Origin: Acinetobacter pittii ATCC 19004 = CIP 70.29
GTDB taxonomy: Bacteria; Pseudomonadota; Gammaproteobacteria; Pseudomonadales; Moraxellaceae
Reading direction: 5' to 3'
Length of the DNA stretch: 64,000 nt
Assembly (NCBI RefSeq): GCF_000369045.1
Contig: NZ_KB849786.1
Coordinates: 851,906-915,905, forward strand
Part shown: positions 36,387-45,025 of the stretch, piece by piece
Layout of the letters: each line of letters begins with the position of its first letter
Position numbering within the stretch: the first letter of the stretch is position 1
Notes under the pieces: model-generated
Seen by the model: the letters and a program-made list of their open reading frames with translations, nothing else
Databases searched by the model: none
What the model was told of the DNA's origin: nothing
Made by a program: the position numbers and the translations under genes

Positions 36387-38114
36387 ATGAAGCCTAATGA
36401 TGTTGTCTCGAACCTGCCAAACAACCCGACACCGAATACTCATGCCTCTGTCGATTCTGCGCAGCAAGAACAACAGGCTGGATTAGATTTTGTTCGCCAA
36501 GTCATTACCGATGATTTAGCTGCCGGACGTGCCAAACAAATCGTAACGCGTTTCCCGCCAGAACCAAATGGTTATTTACATATTGGTCACGTAAAAGCAA
36601 TTTGCCTCAACTTTGGCGTTGCTGAAGAGTTTAATGGTCTTTGTAATTTACGTTTTGACGATACCAACCCGGATGCGGAAGAACAAGAGTATGTTGATGG
36701 GATCGCCAATGATGTGAAGTGGCTTGGATTTAGCTGGAATGGCGAACCACGTTATGCTTCCGGTTATTTTGATCAGCTTTATGCTTGGGCAATTCAGTTG
36801 ATTGAACAAGGCGATGCATATGTTGATTTGCAGTCTCCAGAAGAAATCAAATTAAATCGTGGTAGCTTTGTTGAACCAGGTAAAAATTCGCCATATCGTG
36901 ATGCTTCTGTTGAAGAAAACCTTGCTCGTTTTGAAAAAATGCGCAATGGTGAACTTAAAGAAGGTGAAGCTGTTTTACGTGCCAAAATTGATATGGCAAG
37001 CCCGAATGTACATATGCGTGACCCAATTTTGTATCGTGTTTTACATTCAGAGCATCACCAAACAGGCGATAAGTGGAAAATCTACCCAATGTATGACTAT
37101 GCTCATCCATTGTCTGATGCGATCGAAGGAATCACACATTCACTTTGTACATTAGAGTTCCAAGACCACCGTCCGTTTTATGACTGGATTGTTGAAAAAG
37201 TTAAGTCTAAAGCTGTGCCGCATCAGTACGAATCTTCTCGTTTAAACGTAGATTACACCATTACGTCTAAACGTAAATTACGTAAATTGGTGGAAGGTGC
37301 GTATGTAAATGGTTGGGATGACCCACGTATGCCAACCGTAGTCGGTATGCGCCGTCGTGGTTTTACTCCTGAAGGCTTACGTGATTTTTGTAAGCGTGTA
37401 GGCGTGTCAAAAACTGACGGTATTGTTGATGTTGCAATGCTTGAGTTCTGTATTCGTCAATCTTTAGAAAATACTGCTGCGCGTGGTATGGCTGTTTTAA
37501 GTCCACTTAAAGTGACTTTAACTAATTTACCTGAAGATATGGATCTTACGCATGCTCGCCATCCTAATGTTGATATGGGTGATCGTGTTATTCCTTTAAC
37601 CAAGGAAATCTATATTGATCGTAAAGATTTTGAAGAAGTACCGCCAAAAGGCTTTAAACGTTTAATTCCTGATGGTGAAGTGCGTTTACGCCATGCTTAC
37701 GTGATTAAATGTGATGAAGTTATTAAAGATGCAAATGGTGAAGTGATTGAATTGAAATGTTCAATTGACCCTGAAACTCTAGGAAAGAATCCGGAAGGCC
37801 GTAAAGTTAAAGGCGTGATTCACTGGGTATCTGCAACTAAAGGGATTTCTGCTGAAGTGCGTATTTACGATCGTTTGTTTACTGAAGCCGCACCTGATGC
37901 AGATGATGACTTCTTGGCAAATCTTAATCCTGAATCATTAAAAGTGGTACAAGCTGTTATTGAGCCAGCTTTAGCACAAGCGAATCCTGAAGATCGTTTC
38001 CAATTTGAGCGTGAAGGCTATTTTGTCGCTGATCAATATGATCATTCACCTGAAAAACCAGTGTTTAACCGTATTCTCGATTTAAAAGATAGCTTCAAGC
38101 CTGAGAAAAAGTAA
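36387..38114 (+). CDS. glnS: Glutaminyl-tRNA synthetase
   Basis: Class I aminoacyl-tRNA synthetase that charges tRNA-Gln. The HIGH motif is [12 protein letters not shown] at about 69-80. The second signature is TSKRKL in [14 protein letters not shown], the usual glnS variant of KMSKS. The C-terminal anticodon-binding beta-barrels cover roughly 350-560. It has an N-terminal extension of about 25 residues relative to E. coli GlnS. Length 575. It has its own promoter in the 168 bases shared with divergent ppiB. Confidence 0.97.
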   Translation: MKPNDVVSNLPNNPTPNTHASVDSAQQEQQAGLDFVRQVITDDLAAGRAKQIVTRFPPEPNGYLHIGHVKAICLNFGVAEEFNGLCNLRFDDTNPDAEEQEYVDGIANDVKWLGFSWNGEPRYASGYFDQLYAWAIQLIEQGDAYVDLQSPEEIKLNRGSFVEPGKNSPYRDASVEENLARFEKMRNGELKEGEAVLRAKIDMASPNVHMRDPILYRVLHSEHHQTGDKWKIYPMYDYAHPLSDAIEGITHSLCTLEFQDHRPFYDWIVEKVKSKAVPHQYESSRLNVDYTITSKRKLRKLVEGAYVNGWDDPRMPTVVGMRRRGFTPEGLRDFCKRVGVSKTDGIVDVAMLEFCIRQSLENTAARGMAVLSPLKVTLTNLPEDMDLTHARHPNVDMGDRVIPLTKEIYIDRKDFEEVPPKGFKRLIPDGEVRLRHAYVIKCDEVIKDANGEVIELKCSIDPETLGKNPEGRKVKGVIHWVSATKGISAEVRIYDRLFTEAAPDADDDFLANLNPESLKVVQAVIEPALAQANPEDRFQFEREGYFVADQYDHSPEKPVFNRILDLKDSFKPEKK

Positions 38115-38229
38115 GAGATTGATTATCTCTTACTTTTTCGCAAGACGAACAATATATTGTGAGTAGACAGTAGAGATTGATTATCTCTTACTTTTTCGCA
38201 AGACGAACAACATGTTGTGAGTAAACAAC
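38114..38229 (+). repeat. 58-bp tandem direct repeat after glnS
   Basis: Two consecutive 58-base units, 38114-38171 and 38172-38229, starting on the last base of the glnS stop. Each holds a hairpin (AGAGAT / ATCTCT, extended to a 9-bp stem GTAAGAGAT / ATCTCTTAC in unit 1) followed by a T-run, then a perfect 12-base palindrome. The palindrome differs between units by two changes that keep it perfect: ACAATATATTGT and ACAACATGTTGT. The unit may be a duplicated terminator or a dispersed intergenic repeat. Confidence 0.85.
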
Positions 38230-38235
38230 AGATAT

Positions 38236-38263
38236 AAAAAAGCCCAACTCAGTTGGGCTTTTT
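38236..38263 (+). terminator. Main terminator of glnS
   Basis: Strong stem AAGCCCAACT (38240-38249) / AGTTGGGCTT (38251-38260) with A-run before and T-run after; likely bidirectional. Confidence 0.92.
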
Positions 38264-38322
38264 ATTTAGATGTCTTCTCATATTTTCTTTTTCTTTATGA
38301 TTAATATCCTTGGCAAATTAGC

Positions 38323-38436
38323 TTAGGTTGGATTAATCACATAAAAATAAAGAACCAAGATTATAAGGAGAATACATGAAAGCAATAAATAAGTATTGAC
38401 CGTATTAAAGCTTTTAAGAAATTTCCAGATATCCAT
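38323..38436 (-). CDS. Small (37-residue) putative membrane protein
   Basis: A 37-residue frame in an otherwise empty stretch between glnS and the amidotransferase gene. It reads M-DIWKFLKSFNTVN, then a strongly hydrophobic helix with Leu-Leu-Ser-Cys-Ile-Leu-Leu-Ile-Ile-Leu, then Tyr-Phe-Tyr and a short polar end. The pattern, a basic amphipathic start with one span, is that of small bacterial membrane proteins. No clear ribosome site precedes the ATG, so this rests on composition alone. The reverse strand of the same stretch carries a 7-codon frame (38376-38399) behind a consensus AAGGAG. Confidence 0.45.
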   Translation of the reverse strand: MDIWKFLKSFNTVNTYLLLSCILLIILVLYFYVINPT

Positions 38437-38598
38437 AGTAAATCAACGTATATTTTGTGTTACAAATTAATAATACACTGAAAATTTTATTAAATGTTTG
38501 TTAAAGGCGAATATAGCATTCTCTTTGTTTGAAAAATAAGCAAGCAATCATACCAAATGGTAAAATTTAATATTCGCGCATATTAGAGTCTTTATAGT

Positions 38599-39321
38599 TT
38601 ATCCACTATAACCAATTCTTTTTAAGAATTTTTGAATAACCTCAAATGCAGCATGTTCGAGTGCTTGGGCATATTGCAAGTTTTCTTCGCGAAGTTTCTG
38701 AATCGAAATCTTGGCATTACGAAGTTCACATGTATGGCCAATTAACCATTTCTCAAAATTTTCTTCTGTTGTTTCAATATGAAACTGCAACGCGAGAATA
38801 TTATTTCCAACTTCAAATGCTTGATTGGTATAAATCTCTGAACTAGCTAATAACACCGCGTTTTCAGGGAGGTCGAAAGTATCGCCATGCCAATGTAGAA
38901 CATGGACATTATTAAGCAAAGGAGATAACACCTGATTGGCACGTAGGCTTAAGCTCAGTGGTCCCCAACCAATTTCTTTCTGATGCCCCGCATATACTTT
39001 TGCGCCAAGCGCATGGGCAATAAGCTGTGCACCTAAACAAATACCAAGTGTAGGTTTATCTGCTGCTAGACGTTGTTTAAGTAAAGCAATTTCGTCTTTT
39101 AAAAATGGATAATCTTCAGTTTCATAAACTCCGATTGGGCCACCTAAAATAATAGTTAATCCATCGTGTGCAAAAGCAGCAGTTAAATCGTCAACACCCG
39201 CTTCAAAATAACGGACGCGAAATCCAAGTTGATAAAAGACATCTTCTAATGAACCTAAGTCTTCGAAAGCAAGATGCTGAATGGCATAAATAGTTTTAGG
39301 GAAGGCGTTTGTTGTGTTCAT
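38599..39321 (-). CDS. Class I glutamine amidotransferase-like protein
   Basis: Stand-alone class I amidotransferase domain, 240 residues. The nucleophile Cys lies in LGICLGAQLIAHALGA, and the catalytic His-x-Glu pair in LQFHIETTEENF. It resembles the GMP-synthase-like amidotransferases often annotated as glutamine amidotransferase or gamma-glutamyl hydrolase-like; no synthase partner is adjacent, so the acceptor of any ammonia is unknown. Monocistronic. Confidence 0.82.
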   Translation of the reverse strand: MNTTNAFPKTIYAIQHLAFEDLGSLEDVFYQLGFRVRYFEAGVDDLTAAFAHDGLTIILGGPIGVYETEDYPFLKDEIALLKQRLAADKPTLGICLGAQLIAHALGAKVYAGHQKEIGWGPLSLSLRANQVLSPLLNNVHVLHWHGDTFDLPENAVLLASSEIYTNQAFEVGNNILALQFHIETTEENFEKWLIGHTCELRNAKISIQKLREENLQYAQALEHAAFEVIQKFLKRIGYSG

Positions 39322-39487
39322 ACAAATGATTCATAGAAGATCAATAGGTGGAGTATAGCGATAAATATAAAGAAGAAAATATCTGTATAAATCGTCAATA
39401 CCTGAAAATTGATATTTTTCGTTAAGATAATATTGTTATGCAAAGGATTATCTATTTTTCAATAAATCTCTTTGCATATTCCATTGC

Positions 39488-40303
39488 TTAAAATAATAGC
39501 TTTTGAGTTTCTGCAAAATCTATATTTGAAAGTTGATGCTCATCTTTTAGATTAACTCCTGAGAAACCAAGTTGTTTGGATTTTTTCATTAAAGCGATTA
39601 AACGTTGTACTGCAACTGGAATACTTAAACCTGCTGAGCGAATATTAGAAATACAATTACGTTTGGCATCGAGGCAGCCTGAATATGCATTCCATGTGTA
39701 GTAAATTCCCATACTGTCAGGAGAGCTTAAACCAGGGCGCTCACCAATGAGCATCACAAGCATGGATGCTTTAAAAATTTCTGCAACTTCATCGCCTAAA
39801 GCAACTCTGCTTCCTGTTGCAAGTACAATCGGGGCAAGGCTCCAATTTTCTTGCTGAATTTGTTCATTCAGCATTGTAATGAATGAGATAGCATTTGCTT
39901 CAATCGCTCTTGCAGAGAGACCGTCACCTACCACAATACAAACATCATACTGTTGAGGGTTTTCTGCATACTTCTTAATTAAGGTATCTTTTGATGGGTT
40001 TGAAAGCTGACGACCTAAATCCGGGCGTTTAAGATAAATTTCTTTATTAGGTGCATTACTTTGTATATGAAAATTTTGCAGCTGCTGCTGTGCTAATTGC
40101 TCCGAGAGGTAGGAAACATCCATCTCTTGATAAACTGCATCTTTTGCTTGCGCATGAGACAACTGAAACTCAAGTAAGGCGCGTGTTGGGATACTACAAC
40201 CAGCGCGTCCTAATGCAATGCGGGCATCAGTAAATTGTTTAAGTTTTTCCCACTGATCTTGATGGGTAGAGGATGGATAGTGAATATCATGGTTCAGTTT
40301 CAT
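39488..40303 (-). CDS. eutC: Ethanolamine ammonia-lyase small subunit
   Basis: Small subunit of the adenosylcobalamin enzyme that splits ethanolamine to acetaldehyde and ammonia. RARIALGRAG-like residues (DARIALGRAGCSIPT) near the start and VGDGLSARAIEANAI are family signatures; GERPGLSSPDSMGIYYTW is the cobalamin-contact block. Length 271. It starts 10 bases after eutB behind AGGGAG. No microcompartment shell or eutA gene follows. An inverted repeat of TATGCAAAG at 39437-39478 lies 3' but lacks a T-run. Confidence 0.95.
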   Translation of the reverse strand: MKLNHDIHYPSSTHQDQWEKLKQFTDARIALGRAGCSIPTRALLEFQLSHAQAKDAVYQEMDVSYLSEQLAQQQLQNFHIQSNAPNKEIYLKRPDLGRQLSNPSKDTLIKKYAENPQQYDVCIVVGDGLSARAIEANAISFITMLNEQIQQENWSLAPIVLATGSRVALGDEVAEIFKASMLVMLIGERPGLSSPDSMGIYYTWNAYSGCLDAKRNCISNIRSAGLSIPVAVQRLIALMKKSKQLGFSGVNLKDEHQLSNIDFAETQKLLF

Positions 40304-40313
40304 GGTGTTCTCC

Positions 40314-41699
40314 CTAGTTCATGAGCAGACGAGAGAATTGGTCGGGCATGTGGTCTGCCCAACATATTTGGGAGTTTTGTTGTTTAAAAATACCTTGCTG
40401 TTCAAGCCATGCTGAAAACTCAGGAGCGGGTTTTAAACCGAGGAGTTGTCTTAAATAGAGGGCATCATGGAATGAAGTGGTTTGATAGTTGAGCATGACA
40501 TCGTCTGAACCCGGAATCCCCATAATAAAGTTAATGCCCGCGGCACCAAACAGAGTAAGGAGAACATCCATATCATTTTGGTCAGCATCGGCATGGTTGG
40601 TATAGCAAATGTCGCAGCCCATTGGCACACCAAGCAACTTACCGCAGAAGTGGTCTTCTAGACCTGCACGTATAATTTGTTTGCCGTTAAAAAGATATTC
40701 GGGACCAATAAAACCAACGACTGTATTTACTAAAAGCGGATTGTATTTACGGGCCACTGCATAAGCACGTGTTTCTAATGTTTGCTGGTCAACGCCGTGA
40801 TGTGCATTGCTGGATAAGGCACTGCCTTGACCCGTTTCAAAGTACATAACATTTTGTCCAATGGTTCCGCGCTTGAGTGCGAGTGTGGCTTCATATCCCT
40901 CTTGTAGTAAATCGAGTGAAATTCCAAATCCTTCGTTTGCTAGCTGGGTACCAGCGATTGATTGAAACATTAAATCAATCGGCACATTTTTTTCAGCCAG
41001 TTGAATACCTGAGCTGATATGGGTGAGTACACAAGATTGTGTCGGAATTTGATATTCCTGAATGACATGATCAAGCAATTTTAGTAGCTCTGATAAATTA
41101 TGTAAGTTATCTGTCGCTGGATTGATGCCAATCACCGCATCACCATTGCCATACATCAAACCATCTAAAATACTGGCAGAAATACCGAGCACATCATCTG
41201 TAGGGTGGTTCGGTTGTAAACGGGTAGAAAGATGGCCTTTTAAACCAATCGTGTTGCGAAACTGGGTGATCACTTCACATTTGCTGGCGACATAAATTAA
41301 ATCTTGATTGCGCATAATTTTGCTGACAGCAGCTACCATTTCTGGAGTTAAACCTGATGCTAAGGCTTTTAAACTTTGAGCAGTGGCTTCTTCACCAAGT
41401 AACCAATTTCGAAAATCACCTACTGTAAAGTGTGAAATAGGGGCAAAGGCTACCAGATCATGTTCATCAATAATTAGTCGTGTAATTTCATCAGTTTCGT
41501 AATCGACCACAACTTCATTTAAAAAGGTTTTAAGCGGTACATCGGCCAAAGTCATTTGTGCCGCAACATGTTCAGTTGCGTCTCTGGCGGCTACACCTGC
41601 TAATTCATCACCTGAACGTAGCGGTGTAGCTTTCGCCATCAAGGTCTTCAAGTCAGCAAAGTGATACTTTTGATTGGCGACAATATTGCGATAACTCAT
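40314..41699 (-). CDS. eutB: Ethanolamine ammonia-lyase large subunit
   Basis: Catalytic TIM-barrel subunit that works with EutC. Family blocks seen are GDELAGVAA (about 37-45), LQPNHPTDDVLGISASILDG, ETGQGSALSSNAHHGVDQ and the C-terminal GIPGSDDVMLNYQTTSFHD. Length 461 is close to the E. coli protein. The start is preceded by AAGGATG, and only 14 bases separate it from the permease gene upstream, so eat-eutB-eutC is one operon. Confidence 0.96.
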   Translation of the reverse strand: MSYRNIVANQKYHFADLKTLMAKATPLRSGDELAGVAARDATEHVAAQMTLADVPLKTFLNEVVVDYETDEITRLIIDEHDLVAFAPISHFTVGDFRNWLLGEEATAQSLKALASGLTPEMVAAVSKIMRNQDLIYVASKCEVITQFRNTIGLKGHLSTRLQPNHPTDDVLGISASILDGLMYGNGDAVIGINPATDNLHNLSELLKLLDHVIQEYQIPTQSCVLTHISSGIQLAEKNVPIDLMFQSIAGTQLANEGFGISLDLLQEGYEATLALKRGTIGQNVMYFETGQGSALSSNAHHGVDQQTLETRAYAVARKYNPLLVNTVVGFIGPEYLFNGKQIIRAGLEDHFCGKLLGVPMGCDICYTNHADADQNDMDVLLTLFGAAGINFIMGIPGSDDVMLNYQTTSFHDALYLRQLLGLKPAPEFSAWLEQQGIFKQQNSQICWADHMPDQFSRLLMN

Positions 41700-41713
41700 A
41701 GTTGCATCCTTTT

Positions 41714-43150
41714 TTATAGTTCTTGTTCTGCTGCTTTAATATTTGCAAACTCTTCTTCTGGTGTACCTTTCACTAAATGATAACGGCTATAGAATAAAAA
41801 GTAAGCAATAAATACGACATAAATAGCGGCAGCAATAAACCAAACTTTCGGATTAACAACAAAGCCTGCGACCACAGCAGCGACTGCTAGAACCAGTGCA
41901 ATGCTTGAAGTGAAGATTCCTCCAGAAGTTTTATAAGGGCGAGGCATGTCGGGTTTAGATAGGCGTAGCTTGATGTGGGATAAAAGAATCAACACATACG
42001 AAATGGTGGCACCAAAAACAGCGATTAAAATGAGTGAATCACCTTCTTTGGTGAGTGAAAGCAAGAACCCGATAATGCCCGGAATAATAATTGCGAGATA
42101 AGGGGCTTTATTTTTATTGGTTAAAGAGAGTGAAGTAGGTAAGTAACCAGCACGAGAGAGTGAAAAAATTTGACGCGAATAGGCATAGATAATTGAAAAG
42201 AAACTCGCGATTAAACCTGCTAAACCAACAAAGTTAACAAAAGTCGCAAGCCAAGTATTGGTGCCATACACTTTAACCAGAGCATCGACGAGGGGAGCGC
42301 CAGAGTTTTGTAAAGTACTTGCACCCGCTGCACCTGCACCTAAGAATAAAATGAGCATGGCAAAGGCCGTTAAGATGAGCATTGCTCCGATTAAACCGCG
42401 TGGCAGGGATTTGGCTGGATCTTTTGCTTCTTCAGCTGCTAATGGCACACCTTCAACTGCAAGGAAAAACCAGATTGCAAAAGGAACAGCGGCCCAAATG
42501 CCTAAATAGCCATGAGGTAGAAAACGACTTGCACCAACACCTGTACCAACTGGAATATCAAATAAATTTTGTGCATTAAAGTGTGGAATCATTGCCCCAA
42601 TAAACACGACAAGGGCAACAGCAGCGACAAGTGTAATTGCGAACATGATTTTTAAGGCTTCGCCGGCACCTTTTAGATGTATGCCCATAAAAATGGCATA
42701 GCAGGCGAGGTAAATCACCCAGCCATTAATACCAAATAGAGATTCGCAATAACCACCAATAAACACAGCAATCGCCGCTGGTGCAATTGCGTATTCAATT
42801 AAAATAGCTGTTCCTGTTAAATAGCCCCCAAAAGGGCCAAAGGCAGCACGTGCAAAACTATAACCGCCACCTGCTGTTGGCATCATGGTGGACATTTCTG
42901 ACATAGAAAGACACAGGCACAGATACATGATTGCAGCAAGGGCAGTGGCAATAAACATCCCGCCCCAGCCACCTTGGGCTATGCCGAAGTTCCAGCCAGC
43001 AAAATCACCTGATATCACATACGCTACGCCTAAACCAATCAGGAGTAACCAACCAACGGTACCTTGTTTAAGTTGACGCTGAGCAAAATATTCTGCTGAC
43101 GAGACTTCTGTCTTTGAGGAAATAAGGGAAGCTGTTTCTGGTTGATTCAT
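41714..43150 (-). CDS. eat: Ethanolamine permease
   Basis: Twelve-span APC-superfamily permease of 478 residues. The first spans show the APC pattern (VISGDFAGWNFGIAQGGWGG), and the sequence AVEGVPLAAEEAKDPAKSLP is the conserved loop after span 6. Its place as first gene before eutBC gives the substrate assignment. The start follows AGGAGT. A sigma-54 promoter sits 35 bases upstream. Confidence 0.92.
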   Translation of the reverse strand: MNQPETASLISSKTEVSSAEYFAQRQLKQGTVGWLLLIGLGVAYVISGDFAGWNFGIAQGGWGGMFIATALAAIMYLCLCLSMSEMSTMMPTAGGGYSFARAAFGPFGGYLTGTAILIEYAIAPAAIAVFIGGYCESLFGINGWVIYLACYAIFMGIHLKGAGEALKIMFAITLVAAVALVVFIGAMIPHFNAQNLFDIPVGTGVGASRFLPHGYLGIWAAVPFAIWFFLAVEGVPLAAEEAKDPAKSLPRGLIGAMLILTAFAMLILFLGAGAAGASTLQNSGAPLVDALVKVYGTNTWLATFVNFVGLAGLIASFFSIIYAYSRQIFSLSRAGYLPTSLSLTNKNKAPYLAIIIPGIIGFLLSLTKEGDSLILIAVFGATISYVLILLSHIKLRLSKPDMPRPYKTSGGIFTSSIALVLAVAAVVAGFVVNPKVWFIAAAIYVVFIAYFLFYSRYHLVKGTPEEEFANIKAAEQEL

Positions 43151-43184
43151 ACAATACTCCTGCGAGTTAGTTTGTATGAATTAA

Positions 43185-43200
43185 TGCAAAAGCAATGCCT
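43185..43200 (-). promoter_or_regulatory. Sigma-54 promoter of eat-eutB-eutC
   Basis: On the minus strand: AGGCATTGCTTTTGCA. The GG and GC dinucleotides have the required spacing (10 bases between them), with GGCA and TTGCA exactly as in the consensus TGGCACG-N4-TTGCA. The predicted start of transcription is about 24 bases before the permease ATG, leaving a short leader with AGGAGT. This ties ethanolamine use to RpoN, as expected for a nitrogen source. Confidence 0.7.
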
Positions 43201-43274
43201 AAATAAATTGCTTTAAATATTAGGTGACGGTTTTTTATTCCACATAGTAAAAACTTGAGAACTAACAGTACAAA

Positions 43275-43310
43275 ATAAAGAAGCCAGTAATCTAAATTAC
43301 TGGCTTCTTG
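43275..43310 (-). terminator. Terminator of exaC
   Basis: Perfect 13-bp stem AAGAAGCCAGTAA (43279-43291) / TTACTGGCTTCTT (43298-43310), loop TCTAAA, followed on the minus strand by TATTTTG. Confidence 0.85.
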
Positions 43311-43371
43311 TATCATGAATGACCTTACTTCTTTCTAGTGTTGATAGTTTGGTATCAACTTGGTGCGAAAC

Positions 43372-44883
43372 TTAGAAGAAGCCCATTGGTTTAGTTGAGT
43401 AACTTACCAACAAGTTTTTAGTTTGTTGATAGTGATCAAGCATCATCTTATGGTTTTCACGACCAATACCAGACTTCTTGTAACCACCAAATGCAGCATG
43501 TGCAGGGTAGATGTTATAGCAGTTTGTCCAAACACGGCCAGCTTCAATAGCACGACCCGCACGATAAGAAATGTGAGCTGAACGTGACCATACACCTGCA
43601 CCTAAACCATACATGGTGTCATTGGCAATTTTAATTGCATCGTCAAAGTCTTTGAATGTTGTCACAGCAAGTACAGGTCCAAAAATTTCTTCTTGGAAAA
43701 CTTGCATGCCATTGTGACCTTTAAAAATAGTCGGATCAACATAGTAACCATCGCCTACTTCTTTACGGCCGCTACCGCCAAGTAAGAGCTCTGCACCTTC
43801 TTCACGACCAGTGTTAATACAACGTAAGATTTTCTCTTGTTGTTGCAAAGATGCTTGTGCGCCAATCATCGTTTCAGTATCAAGTGGATGACCAGTTTTA
43901 ATACGTTTTACACGTTCGACAGCCATCTCTAAGAACTGATCAGCAATGCTTTCTTGTACTAAAGCACGAGAAGGGCAAGTACATACTTCACCTTGGTTTA
44001 AGGCAAACATGGCAAAACCTTCAAGTGTTTTTTCTAAGAAGTCATCTTCTTTATCCATGATATCTTCAAAGAAAAGGTTTGGTGACTTACCGCCAAGTTC
44101 TAAGGTGACTGGAATAATATTTTCGGTCGCATATTGCATCACCATTTGTCCAGTTTGAGTTGAACCTGTGAATGCGATTTTTGCAATACGTGGGTTTGTC
44201 GCTAACGGACGGCCAACTTCTGAACCGAAACCATTGACAATATTAAGGACGCCCGGCGGTAAGATATCTTGGATGAGTTCAGCCACCAACAAAATACCCA
44301 CTGGCGTTTGTTCAGCCGGTTTAATCACGACACAGTTACCAGCTGCTAAAGCAGGTGCAAGTTTCCATGCAGCCATTAAAATCGGGAAGTTCCATGGAAT
44401 AATTTGACCAACTACACCTAGCGGTTCGTGGAAATGATAAGCAATGGTATCTTCATCAATTTCAGAGATTCCGCCTTCTTGAGCACGTATACATCCAGCG
44501 AAATAACGGAAATGGTCGATCGCGAGCGGAAGGTCAGCTGCTAAAGTTTCACGTACCGCTTTACCATTATCCCAAGTTTCGGCAACAGCAAGCATTTCAA
44601 GATTTGCTTCTAAACGATCAGCAATTTTTAAAAGTATATTTGAGCGTACTGTTGGTGATGCTTTATTCCATGTTGCTTTCGCTTTATGTGCTGCATCTAG
44701 AGCGAGTTCAATATCTTCGGCACTAGAGCGTGGAATACGTGTGAAAGCTTTTCCATCAACAGGAGATACATTATCAAAATATGCACCCTTTATAGGTGCC
44801 ACCCATTCACCGCCAATAAAATTTTCGTATTGTGATTTAAATTGAACTTTTGAGCCTGGTTGATTTGGATCGATATAGCGCAT
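43372..44883 (-). CDS. exaC: NAD-dependent aldehyde dehydrogenase ExaC-like
   Basis: Aldehyde dehydrogenase of 503 residues, of the ExaC/AldB type that oxidises acetaldehyde to acetate. Catalytic Glu is in [11 protein letters not shown]; the nucleophile Cys is in [13 protein letters not shown], next to a second Cys as is usual in this branch. NAD-binding [11 protein letters not shown] and FTGSTQTGQ are present. ATG 44883 has CAAAGGAAT in front and gives [10 protein letters not shown], the family's usual N-terminus; 13 earlier codons are open but not needed. It ends separately from the eat operon but acts on its product. The regulator gene is divergent. Confidence 0.93.
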   Translation of the reverse strand: MRYIDPNQPGSKVQFKSQYENFIGGEWVAPIKGAYFDNVSPVDGKAFTRIPRSSAEDIELALDAAHKAKATWNKASPTVRSNILLKIADRLEANLEMLAVAETWDNGKAVRETLAADLPLAIDHFRYFAGCIRAQEGGISEIDEDTIAYHFHEPLGVVGQIIPWNFPILMAAWKLAPALAAGNCVVIKPAEQTPVGILLVAELIQDILPPGVLNIVNGFGSEVGRPLATNPRIAKIAFTGSTQTGQMVMQYATENIIPVTLELGGKSPNLFFEDIMDKEDDFLEKTLEGFAMFALNQGEVCTCPSRALVQESIADQFLEMAVERVKRIKTGHPLDTETMIGAQASLQQQEKILRCINTGREEGAELLLGGSGRKEVGDGYYVDPTIFKGHNGMQVFQEEIFGPVLAVTTFKDFDDAIKIANDTMYGLGAGVWSRSAHISYRAGRAIEAGRVWTNCYNIYPAHAAFGGYKKSGIGRENHKMMLDHYQQTKNLLVSYSTKPMGFF

Positions 44884-44976
44884 ATAAATATTCCTTTGCT
44901 TTTTAGGACTAAAGACTAACAAGAACCCTGTCAGTAGGTACTTTCGTACTTTGTATAATTAGGATATAAAGAAGAA

Positions 44977-44994
44977 GGTTGGAGAAAGGTTGGA
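44977..44994 (+). promoter_or_regulatory. Phased GGTTGGA direct repeat (exaC/regulator)
   Basis: GGTTGGA at 44977-44983 and 44988-44994, period 11 bases, one helical turn. It lies 94 bases upstream of exaC and 32 bases before the regulator. A TATAAT at 44954-44959 could be the regulator's -10, which would put the repeat just downstream of that promoter. Similar pairs precede the hydrolase and alcohol dehydrogenase genes. Confidence 0.5.
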
Positions 44995-45025
44995 ATAGAA
45001 ATGTGGATATATAAGGAATTTACAA

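Noticed and set aside
39437..39478. Terminator of eutC (inverted TATGCAAAG)
   Set aside because: A 9-bp stem with a 24-base loop and no T-run on the minus strand; mentioned under eutC but not called a terminator.
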